Assembly (NCBI GenBank): GCA_008828725.1
Contig: MEHQ01002289.1
Span: 627,240-691,239 of the forward strand
Length of the DNA: 64,000 bases
Source: Saccharina japonica
Lineage: Eukaryota > Sar > Phaeophyceae > Laminariales > Laminariaceae
Direction of reading: 5' to 3'
This document shows, in pieces, positions 41,769 through 52,448 of the stretch; the first letter of the stretch is position 1, and every line of letters begins with the position of its first letter. The position numbers were made by a program, and so were the translations under genes. A model generated the notes under the pieces. The model searched no databases and was not told the DNA's origin. It saw only the letters and a program-made list of their open reading frames with translations.

Positions 41769-44243
41769 CGCGTTCGCACCCTCTCCTCTTCTTCCATCAA
41801 AAGCTCCAAATTTGATATATCCTTATTTTTCCGCGCCTTTTTACGAGAGGGGAGCAAATACGCTAGGAGGCGGTCGTTTTGGGTGCATCAAGGCCTGTGT
41901 TGGCCTTGACATACTTAGTTTTAGTGTACGGGGCTGTCAATCTAATGTCCAAACTGCGGGTCTCCTATTAATAGCATATTTTTAGGAGTGAGACTGAAAG
42001 TGCGTGGGGGGAAACATAAACTTGCACAGCACAGCGAGCCCATGGGTGGAGAGGGGGCCGGGACGGGGCGGGGCGGCGTGACGCGGGCAGACAGCGAGAG
42101 AAAGGGACGGTGCGGGGAGGCCATGTTAATCGTTGACTTTCTGCCAAAATTAAGTTATCCAAAACTAACTTCAAATGCGAGAGGCCAGATGATGGGGGAC
42201 GTGCGTTTGGGACTTGAACGGGAAAAAAACACGAATACAAATTAAAATCACGACATGGGGCGACACAACCCGAGCCGCTGGGTTAAGATATGTTGAAACT
42301 TGTGTCCGAGCCACGGGTGCAAGGAGTTGCGGAACACTGCTTGTACTGCCGCACGCCCACGTTGATTTCCTGGTAGGCAATACCACACTTGTCATGTTTC
42401 GGCCGTTTGTATCTGGGTCTCTAAGGGGTTAAGCCTCTGGCTTCTGAAAGAAGTTACCACAATCTGATTTCGACGTGAGGCCAGACGATGAGGGGCGGGG
42501 GGTGGGGGACAACGTGAAGCCCGTGGCTTCTGCAGAGTTGTATCGTTCATGAGGTCATATGCAACCCGTAGCACGCGCGATCGAAGCATCACACGCAGCT
42601 TGCAAATATGGGTTTCGACGAATTTCCCGATCTCACACGCGCGATCGAAGTATCACAGGCAGCTTTGCAAATACGAGTCTCGACGAAATCCTTGATCTCA
42701 CAGCTGAGGTGCCTTTCTAAATTATAGAAAATCTTAGCAAAAGCTGACTCGGGGGGGGGCGGGGACGCTAAAACTCAACCTTGGCCCCACCGAAGCAGTC
42801 GTAGGGGCGATGCCTTCAGGTGTGCGGACTGGCTTCTGCTGAAGTGATCTAACTCTATTGACTCCTTTGGGACTTCTTCAGAGGGGACATTTTGACGGTA
42901 AAAAGTGGCGTTTTTACTGATTTCGGTTCCAAAAAACGCACATATCAAGTTAAGGCGTGGTCTCTAACTGTTACAATCTCCCTGGGGTCGAAATCCATGC
43001 CAGTCACCTTGAACCCAGTCAGCGTTCGTTGTAGGTTTAGTGTGGCACTCAGAGCTTCCTTTCCTCGTTTTACGTCTCCTGGACTCGTACATCGGGAGGG
43101 TAAAACGTCCTCTTCTCGCAGTGTGGCCATTCCGAGATCCAGGCAAGTACAAACCGAGTTTTCGAGCATGCACTGGCTACACGATATCATGCAATATGCG
43201 TGTGATGCGTGTTTTATACGAGCACATCAGCCATGATACGTGACCATTGGTCCATCATTATTTCGTTCGTCTGGGCCGTGGTTAGTGAACACGTGGGGGG
43301 TTTGCCCCGATCTCCAAGATACTGATCCCGCCTGTAAACGGCTTCAGAATGTTGGAAACCTTAGGCGAAAGTTGGTTGCCGTCCCTTTTCCACTAGAGTG
43401 CAGGGGGGAGTGCCTAACCGCTTGACCCCCCCTCATACTCTAGGCCTTGGGCGCGATGTCTAGAACCACTCTGGGCCTACATATAAGGAACATTTTGGGC
43501 ATTAAGATGAATACCTAATGTTGCATATGTTCCCGCCCAGAGTGGTACGGTATCAGGTATTTGCCGTATCCGGTCAGCCTCGCCGTGACATAACTAGACT
43601 GCTAAAGCACATCGTGCAAACATCTTAGTGAAATGAAGGCAAGGCCTACGGGGGCCACTCTACGAGTAGTCAAGTGCCAAACTTGAAAAATTTGGGCGTG
43701 TACAACCGACTGAGCCACTAAAACAACCACACCATCACACCAACAGCACTACCCACGGCAGCACCGTTGCCACCCACAGCAGCAGTATAGTAACAGTACC
43801 AGCAACATAATCGCGCAAACCAGGCGTAACTAGGGGGAGTGACCAGCACCACCATTTCACAGCAACGCTCCGAAGATTTATTTATGCAAGGGGCAATGAT
43901 GCGGGTCTAAGGGGTGGGAGACGCACAAGAGAAGCGTCGTCTCGCCCCGCGACACGGCGAAACCTTCAAACATTTACGCAAAATAAAGACAGAAGATGAC
44001 TTGAGGCACCGTCATGGACCTCAACGCCCATCGTCAATAAATACGAGAAAGGGCGCTGCCACTGCGGGATGTCGCGGGCGCACATAAAGATAGGGCGGGA
44101 AAGGAGGGTCGGGGCGCGTAGTCTCGCGCTCGGCTGGCGCGCGATTGTCGATTAAGGAGAATCGCCCAAAGGACGGTCGGAGAGAGGTTTTGGGCTGTTT
44201 CGGTAGCAATTTTTGCCTCCTCATTTTTTCGAATATTTCTCAC
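41769..44243. other. no gene supported
   Basis: Contains a 64-bp tandem duplication (below), an inverted repeat of about 12 bp with ACCACTCTGGGC and GCCCAGAGTGGT at 43461-43545, and an ORF pair on opposite strands at 42892-43236. The minus reading of that pair (SQCMLENSVCTCLDLGMATL) looks somewhat protein-like but matches nothing I know. A tRNA A-box-like TGGCTCAGTCGGTTG lies on minus near 43720, without a B box. Confidence 0.35.
42573..42701 (+). repeat. 64-bp tandem duplication
   Basis: Units start ACGCGCGATCGAAG at 42573 and 42637. The second unit continues into CTCACAGCTG, and a related phrase (TTTCGACGAAATCCTCGAGC) occurs at 1847-1868. Confidence 0.85.
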
Positions 44244-44385
44244 CGCAGAATGGAGTCGTCAAACGAGTGTTGCGAGGCTTTGTTCTTGACTACGCGGCGC
44301 GAGGGGTCTCTGCAAGAGAGGCGGCGGGGCACTTGGTCCAGACCGAATCGAGAGAGCGGCTGCCAAGGGGCGATCGTCTCGGCTA
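44244..44385 (-). CDS. possible exon, unrecognised
   Basis: On minus, an AG acceptor (CACGATTTTAG or TTTAG) is followed by an open frame with LSRFGLDQVPRRLSCRDPSR and RVVKNKASQHSFDDSILR, then a good donor, CTGCG before GTGAGA. On plus the same segment could start after CTCACCGCAG, but no fitting donor follows. I know no matching family. Confidence 0.3.
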
Positions 44386-44434
44386 AAGGCTAAAATCGTG
44401 TGCTCTGATTGCTTTTGTTTTCAGGGCTTTCATC

Positions 44435-44692
44435 TCACGTGTACTCATTCAGCCACGATTTCAACATTACGTTCGCACCATATGGTTCGAACGGCAGCAC
44501 TTCACCGGCGTTATATAGCACCGGGGATTCAACGCAGGGTTTGAGGAGTAATCCCTTCGAATTAGCCTGATACAACAACAGCAGGCAACACGCACCTGAA
44601 GCTGGCAACTCCGAAGACGTCGGCGCACCTGTGTCACGTTTAGCATCTGACTGCGAAGACGAAGTATTCTGCCCCGGAGGGGGAGGGGTCAT
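44435..44692 (-). CDS. possible exon or small ORF, unrecognised
   Basis: 85 codons from an ATG at 44692: Pro/Ser-rich start, then ACCLLLLYQANSKGLLLKP and VLYNAGEVLPFEPYGANVML then KSWLNEYT, ending at a possible GTGAGA donor (ACAC|GTGAGA). The C-terminal half reads like real protein. It does not join the 44385-44244 segment in frame in an obvious way. Confidence 0.3.
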   Translation of the reverse strand: MTPPPPGQNTSSSQSDAKRDTGAPTSSELPASGACCLLLLYQANSKGLLLKPCVESPVLYNAGEVLPFEPYGANVMLKSWLNEYT

Positions 44693-47038
44693 TGGTCTCT
44701 CGATTTTGTATCAGAGTTTGTTCTCAAGTAGTTAATACACTAACCGCCATTCGCCATGGGCAGCTCATGATGCTGGTGTTCTTGAAGAAACGTATGATAA
44801 AACATCATAAATCGTTTCCGTATTCATTCGTGATATTATGGGAGCAGTTTCGCATCCCATCAATGAAAAGGACTCAATCAAGCCAAAAGCGCCCACCTCT
44901 TCCCCCTCTCACTCTCTGTCCCTCCCTGCCCTCCGCATCCCTCCCCATCCCTCCCTCCCCGCTCCCCCCCCCTCCCATCTCTTTCTCTCGTAAAGGCGCC
45001 GTGTCGCAGTTTTATAGCACTCGATCAACGAACGGGGAAAAAAGACAAAAGAACAAAACGCAAAAACACGTGTATTCTCGAAAAAGAGGGAAAAAACAAC
45101 ACATTAAACAAAAAATACACGAAACGCTTTTTTCTTGTATTTCTGCCCTCCACACCAACCGACCTCCTCCAACGTACTTTTTTTTGCCTGCCTGTCTCCA
45201 GCACTCCTCTGAATAGCCTCTGAATAGCAGTGACGGTCCGGCGCAGACCGTCGATGCTCACACAATTCACCCCCAAAGACGAAGAAGAAAAAAACTACCA
45301 GGTACACCGTAATAAAAAAAGGCTCGTCGCCACCATCGCCCCTGCCGCAAGACGTATGCATCCATAAACGCATAGTAGTATGTCCACGCCACGCCACGAA
45401 ATCCATAGCGCCTGCGCAATTAATACACACCAATTTACCAGCAGAACACACCAGGAAACCATAACCCCCCGCTGTCCCTCCCAGCCCGTCTCGAAAATAA
45501 CGCCACATTACACGCTCTAGAGGACGGACCCAACTCCACTGTACAATGACCGCCTCTTCTTGTTGAATGCGCGTTTTGTACCCCTGGTGACCCCCCCCCC
45601 CCCGCCCAGCCATCCTAATTGGTATCCATGATACATACACATGATTATCTATTTTGTCCAAGACAGTTACTTTTTTCCGTTTCAAGGGGCGGGCTGCGCA
45701 TCCACATGTAATGTGTCGAAGAATGGAAGAAAAAAAAAGATAGAAAAAGTACGTGTCTATGTAGAATCCATCAAATACACAATTCAAGCACCAAATAATA
45801 TACTTTGTATCGTATGATACATCCATCCATCTATTCACTGCATGTGCAAAACGCTCGAAGACGAGATCATAAGGCGCAGACAATAAAAAACGCCACTATC
45901 TCATGTACAAAGCAAGCACTTCCTTCTTGGACCGCTGTCGTCGTCGTCTTTGTCGCGATCGGCGGTACGCGCGTTCTCAACACACAAATAATACTCAAAA
46001 TACACAAACGCACAGACAGACAGGACAGCGAACGTTCAAGAAACGCCGTCTGTACCCTGTGCTCTACTATACGTATGACGAAGCGAAAGCAACCAACCAC
46101 AAAGCGAAAAAACAGCAACTCCCGTCTATCAATACCAATAATACGATGCTTAATTTGTAGATCATATTAGGCCATATAATACCTATCGTACAAGTGGACA
46201 CCAAACAAAAGTTTACTAATTGTACTCGCTACGTATCGGGGTTACGTAACACCTACGTACTGCGATATTTACTTGGTTACTATATGAACACAGATCGGCC
46301 GTTCGACGTGCTCGCTCTCTCCCCCCGCGCGTGATGCTCGAAGCATACCACACATCACTGTATTTCACCACGTTTCCCTATTATTGTGCGGCGGTCGATA
46401 CGGGCGACCTGGAACCACCCCCCCCCCCCGCCCCCGCACCACCCTCCTCCCTCCTTCCACCCTTGATCGCCCCCCCCCGCCCTTTCGCACATGCCTTCCT
46501 CGTATCCCCCCCCTCCCACGCCCTTCCTCCTCACGCCGCCCGAAATTATCAAATCGTACGAATGTACGTGTACGAAAACGAAGAAAAAAAAAAAAAACTG
46601 TTATAATCGCGTCTGATACGCAGCAGCAGTGCGGACCAACTTCGAGGCACCACACACACCCAGGTCGGGGAGCGTCGCTGTCGCTGCTGGGGCATACGAG
46701 CCAGCAAGCGCGCTAACAAGAAACATGAGCGACGCACCACCGCCGCACGAGCAGCATCACCTCCCTCCCCTCCATATGACGGTGACCCCCCCCCCCCCCT
46801 CCTTCCCTCGCCGTACAGAGCAATTCCCTTCTCCCTGCTCGTGCCAATAACGCCAACAATACCGTACCAAAACCGAAACGGGCGTGTACGGTTACCGGGT
46901 GAACGGGCTTTTCTTTCGATGCCGTATTTTCCAGTTACATTCCGCCATATATACAAAACGAAAACCCCGGCGGAAAAACCTGAACTGAAATTATGCGTTT
47001 CCTTTCTAGCCCTTCGCATATTTGTTGCTTCCCCCAGC

Positions 47039-47149
47039 CAACAGCCTCGCACACGCCCCTCCTACATGGTCTCCTTCGGGAGCGCTTGCTCTACGTGCAG
47101 AATGTGCGGTGGGACCGGGCGCCAAGCCTTAAGGCTAAGGGCGGGATAG
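47039..47149 (+). CDS. possible last exon with a DnaJ-zinc-finger-like motif
   Basis: After an acceptor-like CTTCCCCCAG the frame reads RPSYMVSFGSACSTCRMCGG then TGRQALRLRAG and TAG. CSTCRMCGGTGR resembles the CxxCxGxG repeats of DnaJ-type zinc fingers, as in small plastid proteins of plants. Only one such repeat is visible and no upstream exon was identified, so this may be chance. Confidence 0.25.
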   Translation, partial: QQPRTRPSYMVSFGSACSTCRMCGGTGRQALRLRAG

Positions 47150-47154
47150 AAGGG

Positions 47155-47320
47155 TTAGTGCGCGGTAGGGTTATAGGGCGGGATAAGGTTTTAGAGGTAG
47201 GGTCAGACCTATAAAACCTTAAACTTAGGGTTGGTTTAACCCCAACTTAAACCTATAGGGGTTAACCCTAACCCTTCCCCAACCCTACGTAACCCTAACC
47301 CTCACCCTTAAGGTTAACAT
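47155..47320. repeat. degenerate telomere-like repeats in inverted arrangement
   Basis: Left half has GGGTTAGTGCGCGGTAGGGT-like words, right half GGTTAACCCTAACCC and GTAACCCTAACCCTC. The two halves are roughly inverted around 47245. Confidence 0.6.
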
Positions 47321-47937
47321 GCAACGGAAAATATAGAGTCCGGGGCAGCGAGCGAGAATCGGTCCCGCGATCATCAAGCAAGCAAAACGGACCCGCCACT
47401 GTTTGAAGATGACTACATAATCTTGTCTGCGGCGGCCGCGTCCTCAGTAGAAAGGTTGCTACTGTGGGTCGAAAATGACCACCAACACAACATTAAAAAA
47501 AGGGAAAAAAAAGGAAAGAGAGCGGAACCGGAAAACACAAGAAAAAAACGAAAAACAAAAAATGCGTGCTGCGCTGCATCAGGCAGGAGCGACGGCACTG
47601 AACGGCCGTGACGGCGCTACATCTTCCTCACGCTACGTAGCGTTTCCGCCTGTTTTTGCCACTCCCTCCCTGTCTCCCTCTCCATCCCCGCTTCCCGAAA
47701 ACCTCTCACCCGCCCAACCTTCCTCCCCTCTGTTGTACATAAAGCCGTGAGAATCCACGGAAAACTCTACAAATAGCAAGGGGTGCGAAGAAGACTACAG
47801 TAAACAATGTATTCTATGATAGATATATGTGCACGCAACCGCCCGACGCGTTGTTTGTTTTGTGAACGCGACGCCATTCAGTTATTTTTTGTGTCCACGC
47901 CCGCAGGCATCGACGTCCACATCGGTACCGATAATGC

Positions 47938-48365
47938 CATCGATATCGATATCGACAATGAACGATATCGATGATGAGATCGACATCGATATTGAAAATG
48001 CCATCGATCGATATCGATATCGACAATGAACGATATCGATATTGAAAATGCCATCGATCGATATCGATATCGACAATGAACAATATGGATGATGATATCG
48101 ACATCGATATTGAAAATGCCATCGATCGATATCGATATCGACAATGAACGATATCGATGATGACATCGACATCGATGTTGAAAATGCCATCGATCGATAT
48201 CGACAATGAACGATATCGATGACAAGATCGACATCGATATCGATAATGACATCAACATCGACAACGATACCGACAAAGACATCAGCGTCGATATCGATAA
48301 TGACACCAACATCGACATCAATAACCATACCGATAGAGAGATCAACATCGATATCGATAAAAGAC
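47938..48365 (+). repeat. ATCGATATCG minisatellite with 68-bp higher-order unit
   Basis: Hexamers ATCGAT, GATATC and GACATC are organised into units of about 68 bp marked by ATTGAAAATGCCATCGATCG and ATATCGACAATGAACGATAT. Later units drift to AACATCGACA. Open in several frames on both strands (Asp/Ile or Ser/Ile repeats). Confidence 0.85.
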
Positions 48366-48469
48366 ATGAAAATCAACATCGACGTCAAAGGTCGACATCA
48401 ACCCCGACACCGACATCAACCTTCACCGCAGTTGACACCAACGCTCCGTCCGAGCAGTTGCGACAATAG

Positions 48470-49585
48470 AGGGGAAGTAACCCACTCAAGCACCCCTGCC
48501 CCATATAACCCCACCCCCCACCCCCACGCGCACCGCGACCACCGAATGGGTCCGGGGCGAAAGCCGGGACAATTTACTAGGCCCCCAGATCAGTAAAACT
48601 GGCCCGAGACGAAATTCGGGACAATTGCCGAGACACCCAAATCAATCAAGCCAGCCAAGGACAAAATTCGGGAATCAATAAAGTCGGTTCCGGACGAAAT
48701 CCGGAACATTTACCGAGACACCGAAATATATAGAGTCGGTAACATGTATCCCACTGTAGCAGCAGCAACAAGCGACTGAGGGGGTGGCTTGCAAGCACGA
48801 CGAGTAGAGGGCACGCGGGCGTAAATTTCCTCCAACGGCGCCGTCGCCGCCGCCGATACCGCTGCTACCGCCACACATGGAACACCAACTCGACCCCGGT
48901 CCAAAAGGAGCCACCATGCCATGCCATGCAACGTTATGCCATGCACTATCATGTCAAGCAATATAATGCAATGCAACGACCCCGTCTGCCGGTCTCAAGC
49001 ACTCGACAGCATGCAGCAGCAGTCTAGCACTAGTACGAGGCGCACAGGGCCGGACAGCACGGAGCCTTCGTATAGACATGGCTAGCTAGCGTGCGGGGGG
49101 TGGGATATACCGGCGGCAGGCGAACACCGACCGGGAGACACAGGCCGAACGGAGACATCCGAACGGCGGCAACAACCACACACCATCCAGAACAAGGAAA
49201 CCAGTGGGAAGGGAAGGCAGGGGGGGGGGGCTGAACAGGCCGGGAGGTCGACGGGTAATTGATTGCCAGGCCGACCCCCCCTATCACTACATGTATGTAT
49301 ACTTGATTTTGACCTGTATATACACCGGGTGGGAGTTTCCTGAGGGGGGCAGGATGGGATGGGGGGGGGGGGGGGTCCTTTTCTCCCCTGCAGCAACCGA
49401 TGCTGCGGTACCTGTCGTTTGAGCTGCTGCTGCTAGTGATACTGCTGCCCTGCTGCTAACGGTGGTCAAGCTGGTGCTGCTGGTGACGATGATGGCTCTG
49501 ATGATGAGCTGGTGATGACCTCCGGTGGCTACCATCTAGCACTGTCGGCGAAAGGCGCGTTTTCCGAACCCCACCCGACGATGTT
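48470..49585. other. no gene supported
   Basis: Diverged repeats around 48540-48720 share CGAAATTCGGGACAAT and CCGAGACACC (about 55 bp apart). Otherwise nothing recognised. Confidence 0.4.
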
Positions 49586-49589
49586 GTTG

Positions 49590-49685
49590 GATCCGCAACG
49601 GTCGGATCCGAAACGGCTGGATTCGAAACGGTCGGACCCGAAACCGTCGGACCCGAAACGGTCGGATCCGAAACGGTCGGATCCA
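49590..49685 (+). repeat. 15-bp tandem repeat GGTCGGATCCGAAAC
   Basis: About six units with single-base variants; each contains a GGATCC or GGACCC core. Confidence 0.9.
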
Positions 49686-49865
49686 CCGCAGTTCTCGCGA
49701 GTGACGGCGCACCTTTCCAGGATAAACTTTCCTTCCTTGTACTTCTGGCTCTTTTCCGCCGCCTCCTCCTGGGGATAACGAAAACAAACAAAAAATAACA
49801 AACAAGACAACAAACAGGACAAGACAAGATGAGCTAATGAAATAAAATACAACGATACAAGATAC

Positions 49866-49925
49866 GGCAAGGCAAGGCAAGGCAAGGCAAGGCTAGGCAA
49901 GGCAAGGCATAGCAAGGCAAGATAA
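49866..49925 (+). repeat. GGCAA pentamer repeat
   Basis: About eleven AGGCA units with minor variants. Confidence 0.85.
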
Positions 49926-50304
49926 AGAAACGCCTGGTACCTGGTAAAGCATATTTCCTCAGGAAGTTTGGAATCTACGAAAAACAAAAACTTCCAATTT
50001 CCTCTTCACGTTCGCAACACTAAAAGAGAGACGAAACAAGCGAGAAGTTATCAATCACTTGTTAGTACATCTTCATAGAAGGAAGTTTTGAGCTTTGAGT
50101 TATGAGCACGATTTTCGTGTGTACGTATACCCATTGTCCCGTTGTCTTCGGCATTGGCGGCAAACTGCTCCCGTCCGACACCGATCGAAGGCACGAAATA
50201 ACCGAGTCTCTGTGGCTGGTGCACACATAGATCAAAAGCATGCATGTATGGAGTGTGTAACTGGTGCTTGGTGTATACTTTCAAGTGGGTACTACTGTAA
50301 GTAG

Positions 50305-50700
50305 GCCTTGTCATGGGTCGGTGGTCCGGGCCGATCTGAATATTGTAATGGGCCGGGCCGAGTATTTTGAAAATGTGATGGGCCCGGCCGGGCCGGGCCG
50401 GGTCGAGACTTTTAACAAATTGATGGGCCGGGCCAAGCCGGGCTATGAAAAATTGAACATGTGATGAGCCGAGTAGGGTCGCGGTCCAACATCCGAGAAG
50501 TTGGATGGGCCGTGCCGGGCTGCGGCGTATCATCTGATAAATTGGTGGGCCGGGCCAGGGCGCGGCTCATCATCTCAAAATTTGATAGGCCGGGCCAATG
50601 CGATGTGGGCTCCACATCGGGCGCTCCGCCCTGCCCACGAGGCGGCCCACGTGTTTTCACGGGCCGGCCCGGGGCGCGGCCCATGATATGTGGTGTGCTA
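50305..50700 (+). repeat. GGGCCGGGCC-rich minisatellite, block 1
   Basis: Units of about 55 bp with GATGGGCCGGGCCGGG, GGGCCGCGGC or TTTTGAAAATGTGATGGGCC variants. Confidence 0.8.
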
Positions 50701-50993
50701 CCTGATGCCTCGACGAGCGCCTCTACGCGCTGACTCTTCCCCTGTGCTGATCTGCTGCTCGCAGCCAGAATTAACTTCCACTTCGTTTCGTGGTCCTTTT
50801 GCAAACGTCTGACCAAAGCCTTGGTGCCGTTGCGGGCGTGCAGAAGACACTTCTTGCCGTCTGCGCGACGCTGGCAGCATTTGTCGTCCTTGCCCGGGTT
50901 CGGCCCGGACGGAACTGCCGGTGAAAACTTCGTGAAGCAGGCACAGACAGGGGACATTTTCTGACCACAAGTTACGGCGACGTTCACATTCAT
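50701..50993 (-). CDS. possible cysteine-rich ORF, unrecognised
   Basis: From ATG 50993: VAVTCGQKMSPVCACFTKFS, then GPNPGKDDKCCQRRADGKKC then LLHARNGTKALVRRLQKDH. Six Cys and one His are spaced like a metal-binding knuckle. The frame then runs into the adjacent GC-rich minisatellite, so the C-terminal part is meaningless. It lies between two GGGCCGG arrays and may be part of a repeat. Confidence 0.3.
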
Positions 50994-51344
50994 GCGTGCC
51001 GTTGTCGAACCGGGAATGAGGACTCTGCTGCTGTAGCATGGGAAAGCCCCCGTCGAAAGGTCACTGGCGTTCTATTTGCTCTCTTCGGACAAGAGATCGA
51101 TAGCAGGTGTTGCACCAGGGCGTATTGCAGCAGTAGCAGGTGTTACAGCAGCAGGTGCTGCTGCTGCTGCTCCTGCTGCGGGCGTCGAAACAGTAGAAGC
51201 AGATGGTGGTCCACCAGTCGGGACGGAAGCCATCGGACCGGGCCGTTGGTGGGGCAGAAATATGTGGGTAGCGGGTAATATGTATACATCATGGGCCGGA
51301 GGCAGCTGGTCCTCGGAATCCACAAGGACAAAAAACACCGAAAC

Positions 51345-51665
51345 AAAAATAATAGAAAAAAAACACGTCAGCGCATACGCTTGCCCCTTTTAGTATGGGA
51401 CAACGCGTGGGCCCGCCCGTGAACAACACGAAAAAACAGTAATAATAGAAAAAACACGCCGGCGCATGTACTTGCACCTTTTAGTACGGGGAACCGCATG
51501 GGGCGGCCCGTGGCCCGGCCCGTCAAATCCACGGACAGGCCCATATAGAGCCCTTTGTCTCATGGGCCTCGCTGCCAATGTCATGGGCCGGGCCGGGCCG
51601 GGAAATTTTGTAAATGTGATGGACTGGGCCGGGTCGCGGCCCATCCTCTGAAAAATTGATGGGCG
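51345..51665 (+). repeat. tandem duplication and GGGCCGGGCC minisatellite, block 2
   Basis: Two copies of a 90-bp sequence with AATAATAGAAAAAA and CCTTTTAGTA (51345, 51437) are followed by GGGCCGGGCCGGGCCGGG units in the same orientation as block 1. Confidence 0.75.
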
Positions 51666-51750
51666 GCATAATAAAGTCGCAGCACGAGATCAAGTACTCG
51701 CCTAACTCCTTCACGGCCAAAAACAAGGCCACTCCCCCCCAACTGGCAAA

Positions 51751-51995
51751 TGTAAACACAGGAGAACGAAAGAAACTCCATCAGCTTGGCGAATGGCGGC
51801 ACCATACAGTCGCAGCATAAGATAAAATACTCGCCGAACTCTTCAAGCCCGAAAAAAAGCCACTCCACCAGGGGGGAATGACCTTGTTCTCGGCCGTGAA
51901 CGAGTAAGGCGCGTACTACATATCATGCTGCAACTGTATGGTGCCGCCATTCTCCAAGCTCATGAGGTTTCCTCCGTTCTCCTGTGTTTATGTTG
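51751..51995. repeat. long inverted repeat, 85-bp arms
   Basis: Arms 51751-51835 and 51911-51995 with a 75-bp spacer. Both arms, read outward-in, encode nearly the same peptide (CCDCMVPPFAKLMEF on minus, CCNCMVPPFSKLMRF on plus). A third partial copy of the segment lies on minus at about 51655-51715 (LISCCDFIMPPINF). Confidence 0.85.
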
Positions 51996-52360
51996 AGGGT
52001 AAAAAACGCCACACCAACAAGGAGCAGCACAGCAGCAGCAGTAGAAGCGGCGGTAGAAGCAGTGGCAGTAGCAGCAGCAGCAGGGCATGACGGCGTGCCT
52101 GTTAAGTTAGTGACACCCATTCCCCGTTTTGCCGCTGACAAGAATCGCGCTGAATATAAACAAATACGAATCAGACCGTGTTTTCATAACCTAAGTAAAA
52201 ATACCTGGTACGTATATAAGTACAAAGTAGTGTCGTAGTCGCCACTTTTGATGAGCATGCTCTTCGGCTCCGATCAATTCCACCCTACAACTACTACTGC
52301 AACTGCTACTGTCAATACTATTACTGCTACTGCTACTGCTTCTAATACACAGTAGACTCG

Positions 52361-52448
<88 letters not shown>

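Larger units (their letters stand above)
44693..47937. other. mostly noncoding; one weak exon candidate
   Basis: Pyrimidine- and purine-rich tracts (44895-44985; 46415-46530) give Pro-rich ORFs that I do not believe. The only item of note is the CxxCxxCGGTG segment listed separately. Confidence 0.35.

Noticed and set aside
47938-48365. CRISPR-like regular array
   Set aside because: Units are contiguous and diverged, with no repeat/spacer alternation, and the setting is eukaryotic.
47814-48388. Several 105-168 codon ORFs on both strands
   Set aside because: All arise from the GATATC minisatellite.
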